Part shown: positions 59,691-64,000 of the stretch, piece by piece | Numbering within the stretch: position 1 is the stretch's first letter | Layout: every line of letters starts with the position of its first letter | DNA from: Tetrapyrgos nigripes | Taxonomy: Eukaryota; Basidiomycota; Agaricomycetes; Agaricales; Campanellaceae | Reading direction: 5' to 3' | Assembly (NCBI GenBank): GCA_013368315.1 | Contig: JAACJM010000152.1 | Coordinates: 62,001 to 126,000 of the forward strand | Length of the DNA: 64,000 nucleotides | Made by a program: the position numbers and the translations under genes | Notes under the pieces: generated by a model | Databases searched by the model: none | What the model was told of the DNA's origin: nothing | The model's input: the letters and a program-made list of their open reading frames with translations, nothing else

Positions 59691-62027
59691 GATTACAATC
59701 AGTACAACTGATTCTGAAGCTATTACAATGTCTTCTCTTGTACAAACATGCTAAGACATGACCCCAATACCATCAGTTGTTTAATATTCAAAGTTGACAG
59801 GTCCAAATGTTAAAATTATGGTGAGTACAGATTACCTTGGAGTTATTATAATGTATATCTTCCAGAAACATGCTATGACCTGTCTCTTATACCACTAACT
59901 AGTTGATATTCAAAGTTGACAAGTGCAGATGCTGGCAGTCAGCTTCTCAAAGCACTTGAGATTTGTGAAAAACATTTTGAGTGTCTTCAGCATTGCAATT
60001 TCACAATGATATTTGACTCATGAGGATGTATGAATCTTCTCTTAGCACTCTTTAGAGAAATTATCTGTGGAAACATATCAAAAAAAAAAAAATTGTGGCT
60101 GTGCTTATCCCACTTTTTGAAGATTTTTACACTCTGTGGACAAGACCTTGAAAGTGTCTCTGAGGCAAGATATACACTTGACACAGGAGGTACAGTCTCA
60201 TACAGTATCTACAATCCTATCTACAGGGTGTCCGCAACCCTTCAAGGTGTCCGCAAGGGGTGTCCGCAAATTTACCAGTACCGTACAGCAACTACTTTGG
60301 AAGCAACTTCCTTCAAGTAACAATATGCAAATTCCTGGTACTCTGTCCTTGTGTAAAGGTCTGTCTGTGATGATCCGTTTCAACAGTGCAACTGAGCTTT
60401 GTATAACCAAAGGTCAAGAAGGTACAGTGCATGGTTGGCAGGCTAGAAAAGGAAAGTGTGGTCAACTTGTGCTGGATGTGCTATATGTCAAACTGGAAAA
60501 GCCTCCTACAAATGTTCAGTTCAAAGACCTCCCCCTCAATGTTGTCCCTATTACCCCAAATACTCGACGTATTAACTGTAAGCTGCCTGATGACAGAATC
60601 ATTCAAATCTCTAGAACTCAAGTAGAGGTTCTACCTAATTTTGCAATGACAGACTTTGCTTCCCAAGGGAAAACAAGAGACCCCAATGTTGCAGACATAT
60701 ACAATAGTCGTGATTTCCGAGCCATCTATACTGCTTTGTCAAGGAGCTCCACTGCTAGTGGGACTATGATCTTACAGGGTTTTAATGTTAGTCATATTAC
60801 TGGTGGTATTAGCAATAAAGGTGGATACCGCCAAGAACTAAGGGAATTGGAAATTCTGAATGACATCACTAAGTTACGTGTAGATCAAAAATTGCCACCT
60901 TCAATTATTGGAGACTTAAGAGGACCACTCATACAACAATATAGATCATATTTTGGGAATAAACATAGACCTGAAGGGCTTCATGAGAGTCTAGTTTGGG
61001 ATGCAGGTGAAAAATTTGAGTCTACATTGGATAGAGATATTTCTTGGATAATACTAGAAAAAGAAAAGACAAAATATCCTGCAAAGAAAAAGCAATCAGG
61101 TACTTTTCTGCCAATTGATATGAACATTCTGGATCACAATGAAATGAAGGAAGAATCAATCTCCATTCTTTCAAAAGACATAACACAAACACACCAAGGT
61201 ACAAGTCATGATTACCCCACACTCAAATGGTCTGAAAACAGCTGTGCATATGATTCAGCTATTATGCTTCTTTATCACCTGTTTAGATCTCGACATGCAG
61301 CATTTAACCATGAAAGCATGAACTTTTCATCTATCTTGATGAACGACCTCTCAAATAGTTTTCAAGCAAATTTGACAAACTTCACCGATGTCGGAGAGAG
61401 GATACGACAACAGTTATTTAATGTTGACTCCAATGCATTTCCTTATGGGGGATATACAGATACATCTGATGTCTTGCATGAGTTATTGCGTTCAGTGACC
61501 CCAACAACTAAGAGATCTGTTTTTTGTGTAAATAATCACTCTAACATTCAGGACAGACTACAACACAATTTCATGCTAAGTCGAACAACTGGTACGTATG
61601 AATCCACTCAGCAATGGGTGTCTCACTTTTTAGAGCCTTGGGCTGATAAATGCCATTCTTGTCACGAAGACATGTTCCGGAAATACTCATTCCAAAGACT
61701 TCCAGAATTTCTACTGATGTCAATAGCCTACGAAGGTGATATGTTGATTGATGATGTTATACATGTGACTAGTGAAACTGAGTCTCAAAGTTATCACATC
61801 AATGGCATCATTTATTTTGGAGATAATCACTTCATCACCAGAATGTTTGATGGGACGCAGGAGTGGCTATATGATGGAATAGGATCTGGTACACCAAAAA
61901 AGTTATCTCCAACAATGGAAGTTGACAGGTTAGAGTATTTTGCGAATAAAAAAGCAGTGGTGATTCTATATGTCTGTACAGAAAATGGAGATGCAGTTGA
62001 ATAATAAGTGTTTAACACAGAATACGG

Positions 62028-62072
62028 CCTCGTACTCGCCACGCGCAGCGGTGGCCCACACCCCCTTCATAT
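62028..62072. repeat. Dispersed hairpin element, copy 3; possible Helitron 3' end
   Basis: GGCCTCGTACTC, hairpin GCCACGCGCAGCGGTGGC, then CCCACACCCCCTTCAT. It starts 24 bases after the Helitron stop codon. Helitrons end with a hairpin 10-15 bases before the 3' terminus, usually CTRR; here the conserved end is CTTCAT. Confidence 0.5.
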
Positions 62073-62310
62073 GGACACAGCGTGGGACTTTCGACCAAGT
62101 CGAAAGGGACTGTGTCTGTAATACAGTGTGGGCCTTCGACTTGGTCGAAAGTGACCGTTGTGTCTGATATAGACACAGCGTGGGACTTTTGACCGAGTTG
62201 AAAGGGACTGTGTCTGGAATACAGTGTGGGGCTTTCGACTTGGTCGAAAGTGACCGTTGTGTCCGATATGACACAGCGTGGGACTTTCGACTGAGTCGGA
62301 GAGTGTGAAA
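62072..62310. repeat. CGAC-NNN-GTCG dyad array 2
   Basis: Five dyads at about 62095, 62139, 62195, 62241 and 62292. Two have outer arms GACACAG/CTGTGTC around CTTTCGACCAAGTCGAAAG. Period about 50 bases, alternating sense. Confidence 0.85.
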
Positions 62311-62497
62311 TCGTTATTTTTGCTTATTCTGCAAATTAAAAATACTTCCTGTTGTCTAATCCATTTGCTCTATAAATAAGAAATATCCAGATTGATTAGC
62401 AGAGCTTATTGGTATAAAAAAATTTGCCACTTTATGCGTAACAATTTTCTCTATTCACAAAATTCTGCATCTGTTGTGCGCCACAATGTCCCACAAT

Positions 62498-62612
62498 GCC
62501 CGTCGACTTGGTCGACAATTGGTCAGTGCACATATTATGTGCCCACTCCAACCGTCGACTTGGTCGACAATTCGTGAGTGTGCACATATCATGTGTGCAT
62601 ACCAACTGTCGA
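62498..62612. repeat. GTCGACTTGGTCGAC dyads
   Basis: Two copies at 62502-62516 and 62554-62568, and a degraded third near 62608. The stem is GTCGAC on both sides instead of TTTCGA/TCGAAA. Followed by AATT. Confidence 0.85.
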
Positions 62613-62619
62613 TTTATAT

Positions 62620-63480
62620 ATTCGTATTTTCCTTCTTCAGAAGATCCTGGAACACCCCACGTTTCTGTATTTTCATCAAGATTTCGTCGACCTACCTCCA
62701 CCTCACCTCCACACCTTCTTCCACCTCTATCACCTTCAATTCTTCTCCCAACCCCCTACCTGACCGCAATCCCCTGTTTTCCGACCCTCCGAATTCGATG
62801 GAACCACTCCCAAGGCCTCCCAACCTTTTCTTCTCCCAATAACCCCACCCCCATCCCCTCCTCCCTTTCAGGTCCACCTCTCCACTCCTTCCTCTGCAAA
62901 CATCATCGTCCCGGACTCGTTTCCAGGGTTTCTGAACCGTCCGAATCGAATGATACACTTTTTGGGCGCGTCCGAACTTGCCCGCATGCGATATGAAGAC
63001 TTTTCGCTTTTTGGGTATCTTAGGATACCCATAACTTTTGAACGGGACGTCGGTGCGTTATAATTTTTATATCCCCTTCATCCTCTCATCGAATAGATTC
63101 TGTAGCACCCCCCATTTATGTATTTTCTTGAAGATTTCGTTGACCTCCCTCCACCTGTCCTCCCGACCTTCTTCCACCTCCACCTCCTTCAGACCTTTCC
63201 CAACCTCCTACTTGACCTCACTCCCCCTTTTTCTGACCCTCCGAACTCGATGGAACCACTCCCAAAGCCTCCCGAAGCTTCCTTCTTTTCATACGACCAC
63301 CCTTCCTCCTTCCCCTTCTCCCCATCAATACTTGTCGTTCCCTGGCTTAAACTCCAGCCCCCCGAACCGGTTTCTGGGGTCTTCAGACCCCCTGAGTATG
63401 ATGGAGACTTTCGCGAAGGCGTCCGACACCGTTTGCGTTGGATATGCGCAATGTTATAGGTTCTAGTAGCTTTAGTACTT
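62620..63480 (+). repeat. Roughly 450-bp repeat family, array 3 (plus orientation)
   Basis: Anchors CCCGGACTCG at 62910 and CCCGAACCGG at 63361, 451 bases apart. The TTTTCGCTTTTTGGGT, CATAACTTTTGAACGGGAC and TTTTTATAT blocks follow the first, and the pyrimidine tract follows both. Confidence 0.75.
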
Positions 63481-63775
63481 AATAGATAGTCAGTATGTAC
63501 TGCGTTGATTTTTAAATGTGGTCCATCAAATGTAGACAGCCAAAATACAGTACTAGACCACTTCAATACATTATCATAATGTTCGAAACAAAATTTGGCA
63601 GCAAGTCTAAGTTTTGCCCTTCTTTGGGAAATTAAAAATACTTCCAGTGGTCTGAGTGATTGGTTCTATAAACAAGAAGTGTACTCATTCATCATTAGTA
63701 TCCATCTGTATAAAAATGTTTGGTAGTTTATGCATTAAAAATTAATATACATGTATTTCACTGAGTGTCAGTCCC

Positions 63776-64000
63776 AAGCTTTCGACCCGGTCGAAAGTCT
63801 CACGCTGACTGAGGACAAGTCCACATTCTCCGACTTGGTCGAAGAATTTTGGATAACACCATGCGCACACCAACCGTCGATTTGGTCGACAATTGGTGAA
63901 ACTCCAAACATCATGTGCGCAAACCAAACGTCGACTTGGTCGACAATTGGTGACTGCAAACAAATTATGTGTGCACACCAACTGTCGACTTGGTTGACAA
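63776..64000. repeat. CGAC-NNN-GTCG dyad array 3, running off the window
   Basis: Dyads at 63779 (CTTTCGACCCGGTCGAAAG), 63830, 63876, 63930 and 63984. The last is cut by the window end. The latter three are GTCGAC-type and share ATTATGTG and ACACCAAC words. Confidence 0.85.

Larger units (their letters stand above)
57839..60282 (+). mobile_element. MULE-like element inserted in the Helitron gene, 2444 bp
   Basis: A 10-bp direct repeat GTACAGCAAC stands at 57829-57838 and 60283-60292. Removing the element with one copy makes the helicase frame continuous. The ends are inverted repeats of about 38 bp with AAATTTGCGGACACCCC in both. Subterminal GCGGACACC units (57855-57900 and, inverted, 59580-59670 and 60225-60267) add to this. 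A 9-10 bp duplication and the GCM-like gene inside point to the Mutator-like superfamily. Confidence 0.85.
51379..62004 (+). pseudogene. Helitron Rep-helicase with DUF6570 and C-terminal ubiquitin-protease-like domain, split by an insertion
   Basis: One frame from 51379 to 57838 continues at 60293 to 62004 once the insertion at 57839-60282 is set aside, about 2720 residues. In order: a hydrophobic start and Ser-rich repeats (1-220); a DUF6570 region (about 615-860: CGVCGQLKPIS, ANGFWLGHIPAQL, FTGPCKPTE); Helitron-like N domain; the HUH motif as LTLHLHMLLW (about 1180) and paired tyrosines in YVTEYITKW (1384, 1388); a Pif1-type helicase with Walker A GGMAGTGKT (about 1865) and LDEVSML. The 3' part adds helicase motif VI (TDFASQGKTRD, YTALSRS) and a Cys box ENSCAYDSAIMLL (61234) with His box YHINGIIYFGDNHF (61793). 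This is rolling-circle transposition machinery; the split makes this copy inactive. Confidence 0.9.

Noticed and set aside
57849..60273. AAATTT as a 6-bp target duplication for the insertion in the Helitron
   Set aside because: AAATTT is part of both inverted ends. Using the outer GTACAGCAAC pair restores the helicase frame; using AAATTT leaves it out of phase.
1..64000. tRNA or rRNA genes
   Set aside because: None recognised by eye; a covariance-model scan would be needed to exclude them.

Overview
The window reads as nuclear DNA of a filamentous basidiomycete, most likely an Agaricomycete. The support is short introns of about 50 bp, a Plavaka-type DNA transposase, a DUF6698 gene, a basidiomycete-type multi-pass membrane protein, a DUF6570-Helitron protein and TTAGGG telomere-type repeats. 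Family names are from my memory of these families, not from a search. Most of the window is transposons and their debris. I saw no tRNA, rRNA or bacterial-style operon.

Layout. 0-2.1 kb: a RING-finger exon (+) and a nine-exon-style membrane protein gene (-) with one in-frame stop. 2.2-4.07 kb: short-repeat clusters. 4,075-10,936: a complete Ty1/copia retrotransposon with 368-bp LTRs, a TTACG target duplication and a pol frame broken by TGA codons. 12.0-12.9 kb: a broken PHD-like gene. 14.3-19.1 kb (-): a Plavaka transposase gene with at least three in-frame TGA codons. 20.5-22.5 kb: an eight-exon DUF6698 gene that looks intact. 23.5-24.9 kb: an interstitial telomere tract, a G-rich minisatellite and hairpin DNA. 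24.9-26.4 kb: copies of a roughly 450-bp repeat. 26,747-28,373: an intact Tc1-like element. 28.4-28.9 kb: a dense hairpin array. 29-43 kb: mostly gene-poor DNA with perfect or near-perfect palindromes, two hAT-type MITEs with exact 8-bp target duplications, more 450-bp repeats and arrays of a small dyad. 44.0-48.9 kb: two divergent decayed host-type hypothetical genes. 51.4-62.0 kb: a Helitron Rep-helicase gene with a C-terminal ubiquitin-protease-like domain, split by a 2.44-kb MULE-like insertion. 62.0-64.0 kb: dyads and 450-bp repeats again.

How the parts relate. Few genes here look like working host genes; the DUF6698 gene and the Tc1 transposase are the only long multi-domain or complete frames with no visible break. 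The copia element and the Plavaka gene both carry in-frame TGA codons where CGA is the likely ancestor, which fits C-to-T decay at CpG sites. The most unusual signal is structural: one dyad core (CGAC, a 3-nt CAA/TTG-like spacer, GTCG) recurs from 24.7 kb to the end of the window, with stem sequences that change on both sides together.
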